From Streptococcus sp. 596553 (GTDB taxonomy: Bacteria; Bacillota; Bacilli; Lactobacillales; Streptococcaceae): a stretch of 64,000 bases of DNA. Positions 7,088-12,641 of the stretch are shown piece after piece. Each line of letters starts with the position of its first letter. Positions within the stretch are counted from its first letter, which is position 1. The notes under the pieces are model-generated. The model saw only the letters and a list, made by a program, of their open reading frames with translations. It was not told the DNA's origin and ran no database searches. The position numbers and the translations under genes are program-made. The DNA is taken from positions 1-64,000 of the forward strand of contig NZ_OXCQ01000003.1 of NCBI RefSeq assembly GCF_900411395.1. Direction: 5' to 3'.

Positions 7088-7399
7088 CTATACCCCAAAT
7101 TGTTTTTCTTTCTTGATATTCTCAAGCATTTCTGATAAAGTTTCTTTCTTCGTACGATAGCGATTACGACTTTTCCATTTGACGAACATGCGAAATCCTT
7201 CGTAATCGATAAATACAATCTTATGAGTTGGGTTATCGATGAACTGCTTGAAGTCTGGATGTTCTCGCATTTCACCTGCCCAGACTTTTGCAGTCCCGGG
7301 AGTCAACCCTTCCCACCTCTGACAAAGATGTTTGTAATCACCATGCGTAGCTTTTTCGTTCACATCAACTGGCTTATAAGTAATTTCTGTTTTCGGCAT
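7088..7399 (-). CDS. Phage protein, possible DUF771/excisionase-like, 103 aa
   Basis: The protein begins MPKTEITYKPVDVNEKATHG. LCQRWEGLTPGTAKVWAGEM is followed by a conserved-looking HPDFKQFIDNPTHKIVFIDYEGFRMFVKWK block. This layout of a helix, then 'N-P-T-H-K-I-V-F-I-D' and a strand, resembles DUF771/excisionase-like small phage DNA-binding proteins, but the match is from memory and weak. The gene follows the repeat-rich gap and may start a sub-operon. Confidence 0.6.
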   Translation of the reverse strand: MPKTEITYKPVDVNEKATHGDYKHLCQRWEGLTPGTAKVWAGEMREHPDFKQFIDNPTHKIVFIDYEGFRMFVKWKSRNRYRTKKETLSEMLENIKKEKQFGV

Positions 7400-7446
7400 G
7401 CAATTTCCTCTCTTTCGTGTTATAATTTAGTTAGTTTTTTTAGTAT

Positions 7447-7474
7447 GCGCCTGATTGCCGTCAGGTGCTTTTTT
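7447..7474 (+). terminator. Hairpin with T-run, plus strand
   Basis: GCGCCTGA, a 6-base loop and TCAGGTGC are followed by TTTTTT. It reads as an intrinsic terminator only on the plus strand, opposite to the surrounding operon. A sibling hairpin with nearly the same right arm lies at 8824-8850. Confidence 0.5.
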
Positions 7475-7520
7475 GTATTTATTTTTTCTACCCTCTCTTT
7501 TATTTATTAAGAGAAGTAGG

Positions 7521-7635
7521 ACTTGTTGTTAATTAATATTTATTGTTATTTAATACTTGTTGTTAGTTAATATTTATTAGTGTAAAAAATTTGACATGAA
7601 AAAGTTTGACATGAAAAAGTTTGACATGAAAAAAA
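7521..7635. repeat. AT-rich direct repeats next to HTH gene (possible origin or binding region)
   Basis: Two 24-base copies beginning ACTTGTTGTTA lie at 7521 and 7555, 23 of 24 bases identical and 34 bases apart. Next come three exact copies of TTTGACATG with period 15 at 7590, 7605 and 7620, separated by AAAAAG. The whole stretch is very AT-rich. Such iteron-like arrays beside a helix-turn-helix replication-type gene are typical of replication origins or initiator-binding sites. This function is inferred from layout alone. Confidence 0.5.
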
Positions 7636-7636
7636 C

Positions 7637-8027
7637 TTACATCTCAAAAGTTGAATCACTAATCGCTTTATCGAGTCGTTGCGACATAATATCAAACTGG
7701 AAATCAGATATTTTTCTATCAGAAAAAAATCGAAATACATGACTTCCTCCACGACCTGGAGGTTTTCGCCTAACTTGACGTAAATATCCAGCATCTTCCA
7801 AGATTTTGAAATATTTACTAATAGTTGGACGACTAACACCTTTCCGCTTAGCTATTTCTTCTGGATAGACTTGCCAGTTCGGGTGATTGGCCAGCACTAC
7901 CATCATGATGCCAACCGCTGTAAAATCTAATGCAGGATCGTTGATAAAGCTATTACTAACAGCTGTGTAGTCATCAGTTGGATTCCTGAAAGATGAATTG
8001 GCAATCTAAATTTTTAAAGTCCGTCAT
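7637..8027 (-). pseudogene. Helix-turn-helix replication-type protein, frameshifted
   Basis: Translation from ATG 8027 (AGGAG 5 bases upstream) reads MTDFKNLDCQFIF and then hits a stop after 17 residues. Omitting one base, plus-strand position 7988, continues directly as RNPTDDYTAVSNSFIND and on through the frame that otherwise has its first Met at 7906. The restored protein would be about 130 residues. It has a winged-helix HTH (EEIAKRKGVSRPTISKYFKI) and a basic PPGRGGSHVFRFF strand, as in phage replisome-organiser N-terminal domains. A short form from the ATG at 7906 (89 aa) could still be made. Confidence 0.65.
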
Positions 8028-8072
8028 ACAATCTCCTTTCTCTTCGCTTATTTCAATCACTTTCGTCCTTTT

Positions 8073-8789
8073 CTAACCTGTTAGACATTCCTGATTAAGG
8101 AACTTGTTGATAAAATACTGCTGTCCTTTGCCTGTGACCTTTGGTGTCTTGTTCACACTGATATGTCCATCTGCGTGTTGCACGTTTGTTTCCTTGATTT
8201 CAAAGAGTTTCAAGTCCATACTACGTTGGGTTGGCATGTTCCAGTCTGAGCCTTTGCGCTTAATCAGGTAGCCATTTTCACGCATCCAAGCAAAGAGGCG
8301 ATTGGCACCTATTTTGTAGCCGTTTTGACTAATGAGTTTGGCAAGTTCTCCAACCAAGATAGATGTGTGGCTTGCACTTACTGCGTCTGCAAATAACACC
8401 TTAGGACGGTCAGCCTCAATCTGAGCCTCTAGCTTGTGGACTTTCTTATCCGCCATGAGCAAGGCTCTTGCCATAATCTTTTCAGGACTGTTGAAGTCTT
8501 TTTCTACTTGAATGAAATACTGTCTGACTTCTTTCCCTTTGTCCGTTCGCTGGATCATGGCGATTTCTTTAGCCATGTCTAGTTTGATGATGTGGTCTTG
8601 ACTAGGTCTACCTCCAGTACTTTTGCTCAAAAATGAGCTAAAGTCTTCACCCTCTGTAAATCCATATTCGGTCATGCGTGGGAACCAGTCTTTGTATGCT
8701 GTTTTAACTCCCAATGCCTCATGCAACTGACGACCAGATACAATCGGCTCATGATTGTCATTCAGAGTTACGTTGATGAGTTCGTTCAT
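8073..8789 (-). CDS. Phage antirepressor (AntA/AntB plus KilA-C domains)
   Basis: The ATG at 8789 (MNELINVTLNDNHEPIVSGR) has GGAGG six bases upstream; the longer frame adds 7 codons without support. The N-terminal domain has SGRQLHEALGVKTAYKDWF and GFTEGEDF, the AntA/AntB core. The C-terminal 110 residues (SASHTSILVGELAKLISQNG, RLFAWMRENGYLI) are the KilA-C/ANT DNA-binding domain. Antirepressors inactivate CI-type repressors or block their binding. It lies downstream of the Cro-like gene in the early lytic operon. Confidence 0.9.
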   Translation of the reverse strand: MNELINVTLNDNHEPIVSGRQLHEALGVKTAYKDWFPRMTEYGFTEGEDFSSFLSKSTGGRPSQDHIIKLDMAKEIAMIQRTDKGKEVRQYFIQVEKDFNSPEKIMARALLMADKKVHKLEAQIEADRPKVLFADAVSASHTSILVGELAKLISQNGYKIGANRLFAWMRENGYLIKRKGSDWNMPTQRSMDLKLFEIKETNVQHADGHISVNKTPKVTGKGQQYFINKFLNQECLTG

Positions 8790-8823
8790 ATCATTCCTCC
8801 TATTCCTCAAATCTTTCCGTTTA

Positions 8824-8850
8824 GTATCTGACTTTGTCAGGTACTTTTTT
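8824..8850 (+). terminator. Hairpin with T-run, plus strand
   Basis: GTATCTGAC, loop TTT, GTCAGGTAC, then TTTTTT. It lies between two minus-strand genes and acts as a terminator only for plus-strand transcripts. The right arm and tail (TCAGGTACTTTTTTGT) match the hairpin at 7447 except for one base, and both are preceded by TTAGTAT-like sequence. Confidence 0.5.
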
Positions 8851-8853
8851 GTT

Positions 8854-9360
8854 TTATAATTCTGGAAATTCCTGTTTTAATTTTGTTAGACGGACGTTGT
8901 ACCTATCCAAAAAGAAATTTTTAAATTCTTTATATGTTTCCAAAGCGTTTTGAAACTCATCATCTGTCAAATCTTTTATTACTGTTGCACCATGTAGAGA
9001 TAAAACAAGAGATTTCAATTGTTCATGGATAAGGGAGGTATAAAGATTTTGTTTCGAATGATAGTAAATTCCTCTTTTATTCATCAACCTGTTTGTTAAA
9101 AATATTTTAGAGTCACTACCAATATTACTATCCCAACGGATTCCTGTTATGATTGGATAGATTGCACTACCTATTTCTCTCTTATAAGGATTTTGAAGTA
9201 AATCAAGGACTTTAGGATGATTGTTATTTACGATACGAATATCTTCATCAGTGATAGCGACTTGACCAAAATCTTTTCTAACCTTAACTATTTTATTTGC
9301 GACTGCCTCAGCAATCATTTCTTGTAATTCACGTTTACTTATTGTAATTACTTCTTCCAT
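8854..9360 (-). CDS. Phage protein, possibly ORF6C-like, 168 aa
   Basis: ATG at 9360 (MEEVITISKRELQEMIAEAV) follows GGAG; the frame opens five codons earlier without benefit. An N-terminal helix is followed by ITDEDIRIVNNNHPKVLDLL and a C-terminal block, LYTSLIHEQLKSLVLSLHGA. The block recalls ORF6C-type domains found at the ends of phage antirepressor-like proteins. Its place between the Cro-like gene and the antirepressor supports a regulatory role. The family assignment is uncertain. Confidence 0.6.
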   Translation of the reverse strand: MEEVITISKRELQEMIAEAVANKIVKVRKDFGQVAITDEDIRIVNNNHPKVLDLLQNPYKREIGSAIYPIITGIRWDSNIGSDSKIFLTNRLMNKRGIYYHSKQNLYTSLIHEQLKSLVLSLHGATVIKDLTDDEFQNALETYKEFKNFFLDRYNVRLTKLKQEFPEL

Positions 9361-9364
9361 TCTC

Positions 9365-9574
9365 CTACTCCTCAAATTTCTCCCACGACTCGCTGATTCG
9401 CAACTTCTTGTTAATGCGAAGCTTCAAGTCATCACTTCCTTTACCATCTTTGAAAAGTTGCGTGATGGCTGACGGACTAACACCTACGACGGTAGCCAGG
9501 TCCGTCTGCGACCACCCACGTTTTTCAATTCGCTCTTTTACAAGCTCAATCCATTTAAGATGTTGTTGGCTCAT
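9365..9574 (-). CDS. Cro-like XRE-family regulator
   Basis: 69 residues. The helix-turn-helix is visible as WSQTDLATVVGVSPSAITQLF, with typical Q, A, G-V and S-I-T positions. It is a short single-domain protein, as Cro repressors are. It is the first gene of the leftward early operon and has a strong AGGAGG site. It probably binds the switch region at 9.94-10.12 kb and favours lytic growth. An intrinsic terminator sits only 20 bases upstream of its start (9594-9627). Confidence 0.85.
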   Translation of the reverse strand: MSQQHLKWIELVKERIEKRGWSQTDLATVVGVSPSAITQLFKDGKGSDDLKLRINKKLRISESWEKFEE

Positions 9575-9593
9575 GCGACCTCCTCCTTTTTGA

Positions 9594-9627
9594 AAATAAA
9601 AAATGCCCTATCTAACTGATAGAGCAT
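9594..9627 (-). terminator. Terminator upstream of the Cro-like gene
   Basis: On the minus strand ATGCTCTATC, loop AGTTA and GATAGGGCAT form a 10-bp stem followed by TTTTTTATTTT. It would stop leftward transcripts 20 bases before the Cro-like start codon, unless they read through or are antiterminated. Confidence 0.7.
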
Positions 9628-9628
9628 G

Positions 9629-9637
9629 TGATATAAT
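9629..9637 (+). promoter_or_regulatory. Extended -10 promoter for the Fst-like toxin mRNA (RNA I)
   Basis: TGATATAAT at 9629-9637 is a perfect extended -10 with no good -35. Transcription would start near 9644 and reach the toxin ORF at 9683. The surrounding ATAGAGCATGTGANATAATA sequence recurs in inverted orientation at the antisense promoter (9868-9889). Confidence 0.65.
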
Positions 9638-9679
9638 AGTGACGGTACTAACGATATAGCCTCTGAAAGGAGGTGAGTC

Positions 9680-9860
9680 CCATTGGAATTACTTTTCACA
9701 CTTATCCTTGCCCCGCTCTTAGTCAATTTAGCAACTAAATTGATCAGCGACTGGCTGGATAGCAAGCAGGACAAGGACAAACGTTAGTGTCCAGCCCACA
9801 AAAAAATCCCCTGGTATTTGCGGTACTAGGGGATTTGTGTTCCATTGGAACTACTTTTCA
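9680..9860. repeat. Direct repeats DRa/DRb of a par-like type I toxin-antitoxin locus
   Basis: CCATTGGAATTACTTTTCA at 9680-9698 and CCATTGGAACTACTTTTCA at 9842-9860 differ at one of 19 bases. The first copy covers the toxin start codon. The second lies in the 5' end of the convergent antisense transcript. In the enterococcal par locus such repeats let the antisense RNA pair with the toxin mRNA at its start site. Confidence 0.75.
9683..9787 (+). CDS. Fst-family type I toxin, 34 aa, TTG start
   Basis: The 34-residue peptide begins MELLFTLILAPLLVNLATKL and ends in the charged tail SDWLDSKQDKDKR. A hydrophobic membrane helix containing 'I/L-A-P', followed by a W-L-x-x-K charged tail, is the hallmark of Fst-type toxins (Fst itself has a comparable VIAPIFVG core). 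AGGAGG lies 8 bases before the TTG. The frame sits within a par-like cassette with direct repeats, a shared terminator and a convergent antisense promoter. It would insert into the membrane and arrest cells that lose the RNA antitoxin. The cassette lies between the Cro-like gene and the CI-type repressor. Confidence 0.82.
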   Translation: MELLFTLILAPLLVNLATKLISDWLDSKQDKDKR

Positions 9861-9864
9861 ATTC
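9800..9864 (-). ncRNA. Antisense RNA antitoxin (RNA II-like)
   Basis: A minus-strand promoter at 9871-9900 predicts a start near 9864. The hairpin at 9804-9836 (AAATCCCCT ... AGGGGATTT, 13-bp stem) is followed on this strand by TTTTTTT, ending the RNA near 9800, about 65 nt in all. The RNA carries the complement of DRb, so it can pair with DRa over the toxin start codon, and with the toxin mRNA at the shared terminator. Size and layout match RNA II of par loci. Confidence 0.72.
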
Positions 9865-9870
9865 CTCTAT

Positions 9871-9900
9871 ATTATCTCACATGCTCTATTCAATTGTCAA
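9871..9900 (-). promoter_or_regulatory. Promoter of the antisense RNA
   Basis: Minus-strand TTGACA (9895-9900), an 18-base spacer and GATAAT (9871-9876) with TGA just upstream of the -10 as an extended element. It is stronger than the toxin promoter by consensus, as expected for an antitoxin RNA. Confidence 0.7.
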
Positions 9901-9941
9901 GGAACAAAGTTAAAGAGCTAGTAAATTATTTTATAAAACGC

Positions 9942-9970
9942 TTGACAGCTTTTAGCGTATCTGCTAAAAT
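9942..9970 (+). promoter_or_regulatory. Rightward lysogeny promoter with operator in the spacer
   Basis: TTGACA (9942-9947), a 17-base spacer and TAAAAT (9965-9970). The spacer holds the dyad TTTAGC-N6-GCTAAA (9951-9968). Transcription would start near 9977 and run about 200 bases into the CI-like gene. The operator half-site TTTTAGCGT also occurs in the opposing promoter at 10093-10121. Confidence 0.7.
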
Positions 9971-10092
9971 GAAAGCATAATTAAAAACCTTGATAAAACC
10001 TTATATCTATCAACTTACTCGCTCGCTAAAGCTATTTATTTTTAGATAAGTTTTAACTTCGTTTTTTACTAACTCATTAACTTACAAAAACT

Positions 10093-10121
10093 ATTTTAGC
10101 GTAAACGCAAAATAATGTCAA
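10093..10121 (-). promoter_or_regulatory. Leftward promoter facing the lysogeny promoter, with matching operator
   Basis: Minus-strand TTGACA (10116-10121), a 17-base spacer and TAAAAT (10093-10098). The spacer contains GCGTTTACGC next to ACGCTAAAA, the same half-site as in the rightward promoter. Transcripts from both promoters would overlap by about 110 bases. A further partial half-site, TTTTTGCGT, lies at 10125-10133. Confidence 0.68.
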
Positions 10122-10181
10122 CTAATTTTTGCGTATTTTATAAAATATTTTTTGTCATGTCTTAGAAAGGCTGATAAATCA

Positions 10182-10550
10182 ATGTTTTCTACTTTTGAAA
10201 TCGTAAAAGATTTATGTGAAAAACAAGGGATTTCGCTAAATACTTTAGAAGATAAACTAAAACTAGGCAAAAATTCTTTGTATGGGTTGAAGAGGAATCA
10301 ACCTTCTGCCGAACGGCTACAACAAATCGCCGACTACTTCAACGTATCCACCGACTACCTGCTCGGACGAACGGATAACCCTGCTATTGCCGGGAGTGAT
10401 GAATTTGCTCAAGTAAACGGACAAATCATAGACTTACGCAAAGCAGCAGCCAACACCATGTTATTTGACGGGAAACCACTAAATGAAGATGATATCGACT
10501 TCATCACATCCGTCCTATCCGCCCACTTCAAAAGCAAAGGAGAACGCTAA
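10182..10550 (+). CDS. CI-like XRE-family repressor, short form
   Basis: The ATG at 10182 (MFSTFEIVKDLCEKQGISLN) is chosen because the HTH domain normally begins here; the upstream in-frame start lies inside the leader. The HTH is ISLNTLEDKLKLGKNSLYGL followed by PSAERLQQIADYFNVSTDYL and LLGR, typical of SOS-type XRE repressors. At 122 residues it lacks a LexA-like self-cleavage domain. Induction may therefore depend on the ImmA/IrrE protease encoded three genes downstream. Its stop overlaps the antitoxin start (TAATG). Confidence 0.85.
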   Translation: MFSTFEIVKDLCEKQGISLNTLEDKLKLGKNSLYGLKRNQPSAERLQQIADYFNVSTDYLLGRTDNPAIAGSDEFAQVNGQIIDLRKAAANTMLFDGKPLNEDDIDFITSVLSAHFKSKGER

Positions 10551-10783
10551 TGACTATCACTATCAACTTCACAGAAAAAAATTCCTACATCACGGACTAC
10601 CTAAACAAACACGGCATCGACACAACGACCATGGATTTTGACGACTTCATGGCACTCATGGAAGATATCGAAGACGCACGAGCAGCCGACCAAGCCTATA
10701 TGGAGTATTTAGCCGACCCAGTTACTTATACCATGGATGAGGTCTTGGATGAACTAGGACTAACTCGAGAGGATATTGCTTAA
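10550..10783 (+). CDS. RelB-like type II antitoxin
   Basis: The 77-residue acidic protein begins MTITINFTEKNSYITDYL, with a ribbon-helix-helix-like start and DFDDFMALMEDIEDARAADQ in the middle. The tail SDPVTYTMDEV-like region (here ADPVTYTMDEVLDELGL) is typical of antitoxins that wrap RelE/ParE toxins. It is coupled to the repressor gene (TAATG) and to the toxin gene (TAATG), so repressor, antitoxin and toxin are translated as one unit. Confidence 0.85.
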   Translation: MTITINFTEKNSYITDYLNKHGIDTTTMDFDDFMALMEDIEDARAADQAYMEYLADPVTYTMDEVLDELGLTREDIA

Positions 10784-11046
10784 TGTATCGGCTAGATATT
10801 GATAAAAAAGCTCTCAAGCAACTTAAAAAACTAGATACCCCAACCAGAAAACAAATCCTATCCTGGCTTGCTAAAAACATTGAAAACACGACCAATCCAC
10901 GACAACATGGAAAAGCATTAAAAGCCAACCTTGCAGGTTACTGGCGATACAGAGTAGAGAATTACCGCATCATCTGTGATATCCAAGACGATAAACTAGT
11001 CGTCCTAGCCGTGGAAATCGCCCACCGCAGAGATGTTTATAAATAA
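10783..11046 (+). CDS. RelE/ParE-family toxin
   Basis: 87 residues. Signature features are the start MYRLDIDKKALKQLKKLD, the middle GKALKANLAGYWRYRVENYR, and the C-terminal strand LAVEIAHRRDVYK ending in H-R-x-x-V-Y. These match RelE-type mRNA interferases; the basic residues and the Arg/His in the C-terminal part are the expected catalytic positions. Together with the upstream antitoxin it forms a type II system, probably stabilising the prophage. Confidence 0.9.
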   Translation: MYRLDIDKKALKQLKKLDTPTRKQILSWLAKNIENTTNPRQHGKALKANLAGYWRYRVENYRIICDIQDDKLVVLAVEIAHRRDVYK

Positions 11047-11058
11047 CGAAGGAGAACT

Positions 11059-11439
11059 ATGACACTCGCTAAACTCTGCGAAGAATATCAAGTAGAACTT
11101 TGTCTCTTCGACGGTTCAAACTGGCACAGTAGCGGTTTCTACAATCCAGACACAAACGTACTCGCTATTGACCACAACTTGACTCCTGAACAACAAATCC
11201 AAGTCGCCCTACACGAACTTGGACACAAAGACCACACACGCTCAGAGTACCAGAACGCCCGTCTACGCTGTGAAAACGAAGCTGATAGGAATATGATCCA
11301 TCATCTCGTAAAAGATGCACTAGAAAACTTAGACGACCCCACAGAGTTTGATTACCTCAAATTCATGTCTTACTACAATCTAAAAACCATGACAAATGAA
11401 ATCATGGTTAAAGAAGAGTATTTAGCATTAGTAAATTAA
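11059..11439 (+). CDS. ImmA/IrrE-family metalloprotease
   Basis: 126 residues with the zinc motif HELGH (ALHELGHKDH), a second-shell ENEADR motif about 25 residues later, and a C-terminal helical part. ImmA-type proteases cleave or inactivate XRE-family repressors to induce mobile elements. Here the gene lies in one operon with the short CI-like repressor, a likely substrate. It starts 12 bases after the toxin with GAAGGAG before the ATG. Confidence 0.9.
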   Translation: MTLAKLCEEYQVELCLFDGSNWHSSGFYNPDTNVLAIDHNLTPEQQIQVALHELGHKDHTRSEYQNARLRCENEADRNMIHHLVKDALENLDDPTEFDYLKFMSYYNLKTMTNEIMVKEEYLALVN

Positions 11440-11453
11440 AAAGGAGGAAAATA

Positions 11454-12353
11454 ATGAAAGAAATAATTTATTTAGATACCAAACTTGTCAACTCATTGTT
11501 GGCTCAACAAAACTCTGGTCTGATAACAAAATTAGTGAATGAAGATGGAGAAAGCGACGCTAGAACTGAAGGAAGTACAGAGCAAACAACCACATCCAGT
11601 GACGTTGGCCTCTCTGCTCTATTAAAAGCAACAGGAAGCTATTCTAATACTAATGTTGATAGTTACAATTTTGTATTTTCTAAGTCAAATAAAAATCTAG
11701 TAGAAACCGCTCTTGATGATTATTCATTAGATTTGCTTATCACTGGTCTTGAGGCGAAAAATCTTATAAAACATAGCGATTACCAAGATGGTGATCTAAT
11801 TTCTACATCTGGAGAGTTAACTGTTTTTAACTTTGAGCAATTAGCAAATACAAGCGATTTAGAAGAAATAGAATTCTTACTCCCTGGATACGATGAATTT
11901 AGATCGCTGAAGTCAGAATATGGAAAAATAAAAGAAAAAGGAAAAGAAAAACATCTGCGTAGAGCTAAAGAAATCCAAGAACCTTTATCGACAAACGGTT
12001 GGAATATTTTTGAAATGATAAAACACATGTCGGTGTACTTGAAAAAATTATTACCTGAAACAAACCTAATCAAAATCAGCAATACATTCAGTATACTTCC
12101 TCTTGAATTTCTTAGAGTTCAAAGTGTCCAACTGAGTTTTATGCAACATGGAAAGAGAAAAATAAAAATGCTAGGCATCTGCTCATCAACTTTTGACGAA
12201 CAAATACCTAGCGACTTCTCACATATGGAAGATAGTAACTTGATGTTAAAATACGCTCCAACAACTATTTTAAATATTATACTCGGTTCTTTTGGGATGA
12301 TAGATAAGGATGACCACCTAGTAAGACCTATTGCTATTTATTTCGAGGACTAA
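11454..12353 (+). CDS. DUF6414-like cargo protein, possible defence gene
   Basis: 299 residues beginning MKEIIYLDTKLVNSLLAQQN, the characteristic opening of DUF6414-type proteins. A Ser/Thr-rich stretch (residues 40-60), a mixed central region and a C-terminal part ending VRPIAIYFED follow. No catalytic motif is evident. It is behind GGAGG, 14 bases after the ImmA/IrrE gene and in the lysogenic operon, so it should be expressed in the lysogen. Its function is not established; superinfection immunity or stress sensing are possibilities only. Its 3' end overlaps a convergent small gene by 20 bases. Confidence 0.7.
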   Translation: MKEIIYLDTKLVNSLLAQQNSGLITKLVNEDGESDARTEGSTEQTTTSSDVGLSALLKATGSYSNTNVDSYNFVFSKSNKNLVETALDDYSLDLLITGLEAKNLIKHSDYQDGDLISTSGELTVFNFEQLANTSDLEEIEFLLPGYDEFRSLKSEYGKIKEKGKEKHLRRAKEIQEPLSTNGWNIFEMIKHMSVYLKKLLPETNLIKISNTFSILPLEFLRVQSVQLSFMQHGKRKIKMLGICSSTFDEQIPSDFSHMEDSNLMLKYAPTTILNIILGSFGMIDKDDHLVRPIAIYFED

Positions 12354-12528
12354 ATAGATGTCCGTAACGCTGATTAAAACACTCTCTTTTTAAATCGAGT
12401 TCTTTCTCGCCTGTTTTAATATCCATGCGGACTCTATCAGCAAATTCATTGTGGCGCAATTCCATTTCTTTTTTAGATTGCTCCATCTTTTGACGCTTTT
12501 GATTGATGTGAGTAAAAAAAGAAAACAT
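12334..12528 (-). CDS. Small coiled-coil protein, 64 aa, opposite strand in lysogeny module
   Basis: Product begins MFSFFTHINQKRQKMEQSKK and is a highly charged helix to the end (KTGEKELDLKRECFNQRYGH). AGGTGG lies 8 bases before the ATG, and a minus-strand promoter (TTGATT-17-TAAAAT) lies just upstream, making a self-contained unit. It is divergent from the type III-like toxin locus and overlaps the DUF6414-type gene by 20 bases. No family recognised. Confidence 0.55.
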   Translation of the reverse strand: MFSFFTHINQKRQKMEQSKKEMELRHNEFADRVRMDIKTGEKELDLKRECFNQRYGHLFSPRNK

Positions 12529-12552
12529 ATTATCGCACCACCTTTCACCACT

Positions 12553-12581
12553 ATTTTACAACGAACAATAGTAAAAATCAA
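12553..12581 (-). promoter_or_regulatory. Promoter of the 64-aa gene
   Basis: Minus-strand TTGATT (12576-12581), 17-base spacer, TAAAAT (12553-12558). The dyad GTTTCC-N5-GGAAAC abuts the -35 element. Confidence 0.55.
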
Positions 12582-12582
12582 C

Positions 12583-12601
12583 TGTTTCCATTTTGGAAAC
12601 A
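12583..12601. promoter_or_regulatory. Dyad TGTTTCC-N5-GGAAACA between divergent promoters
   Basis: A perfect 19-base inverted repeat lies between the minus promoter (12553-12581) and the plus promoter (12607-12635), a classical operator position. Related sequences occur at 3749-3765 and, less exactly, 13334-13354 within the same prophage. Confidence 0.5.
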
Positions 12602-12606
12602 ACTAC

Positions 12607-12635
12607 TTGACAAAAATTAAAAAAAGAAGTACACT
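12607..12635 (+). promoter_or_regulatory. Promoter of the repeat RNA and MazF-fold toxin
   Basis: TTGACA (12607-12612), 17-base spacer, TACACT (12630-12635). Expected start is near 12642, immediately before the first RNA repeat. Confidence 0.6.
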
Positions 12636-12641
12636 AATAAT

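Noticed and set aside
6751-7275. 174-codon reading of the membrane phage protein
   Set aside because: The first 66 codons overlap the 103-aa gene; the ATG at 7077 has AGGAG.
9571-9780. Minus-strand frame of 69 codons opposite the Fst-like gene
   Set aside because: It is the antisense of the toxin cassette and crosses two regulatory hairpins; no ribosome site.
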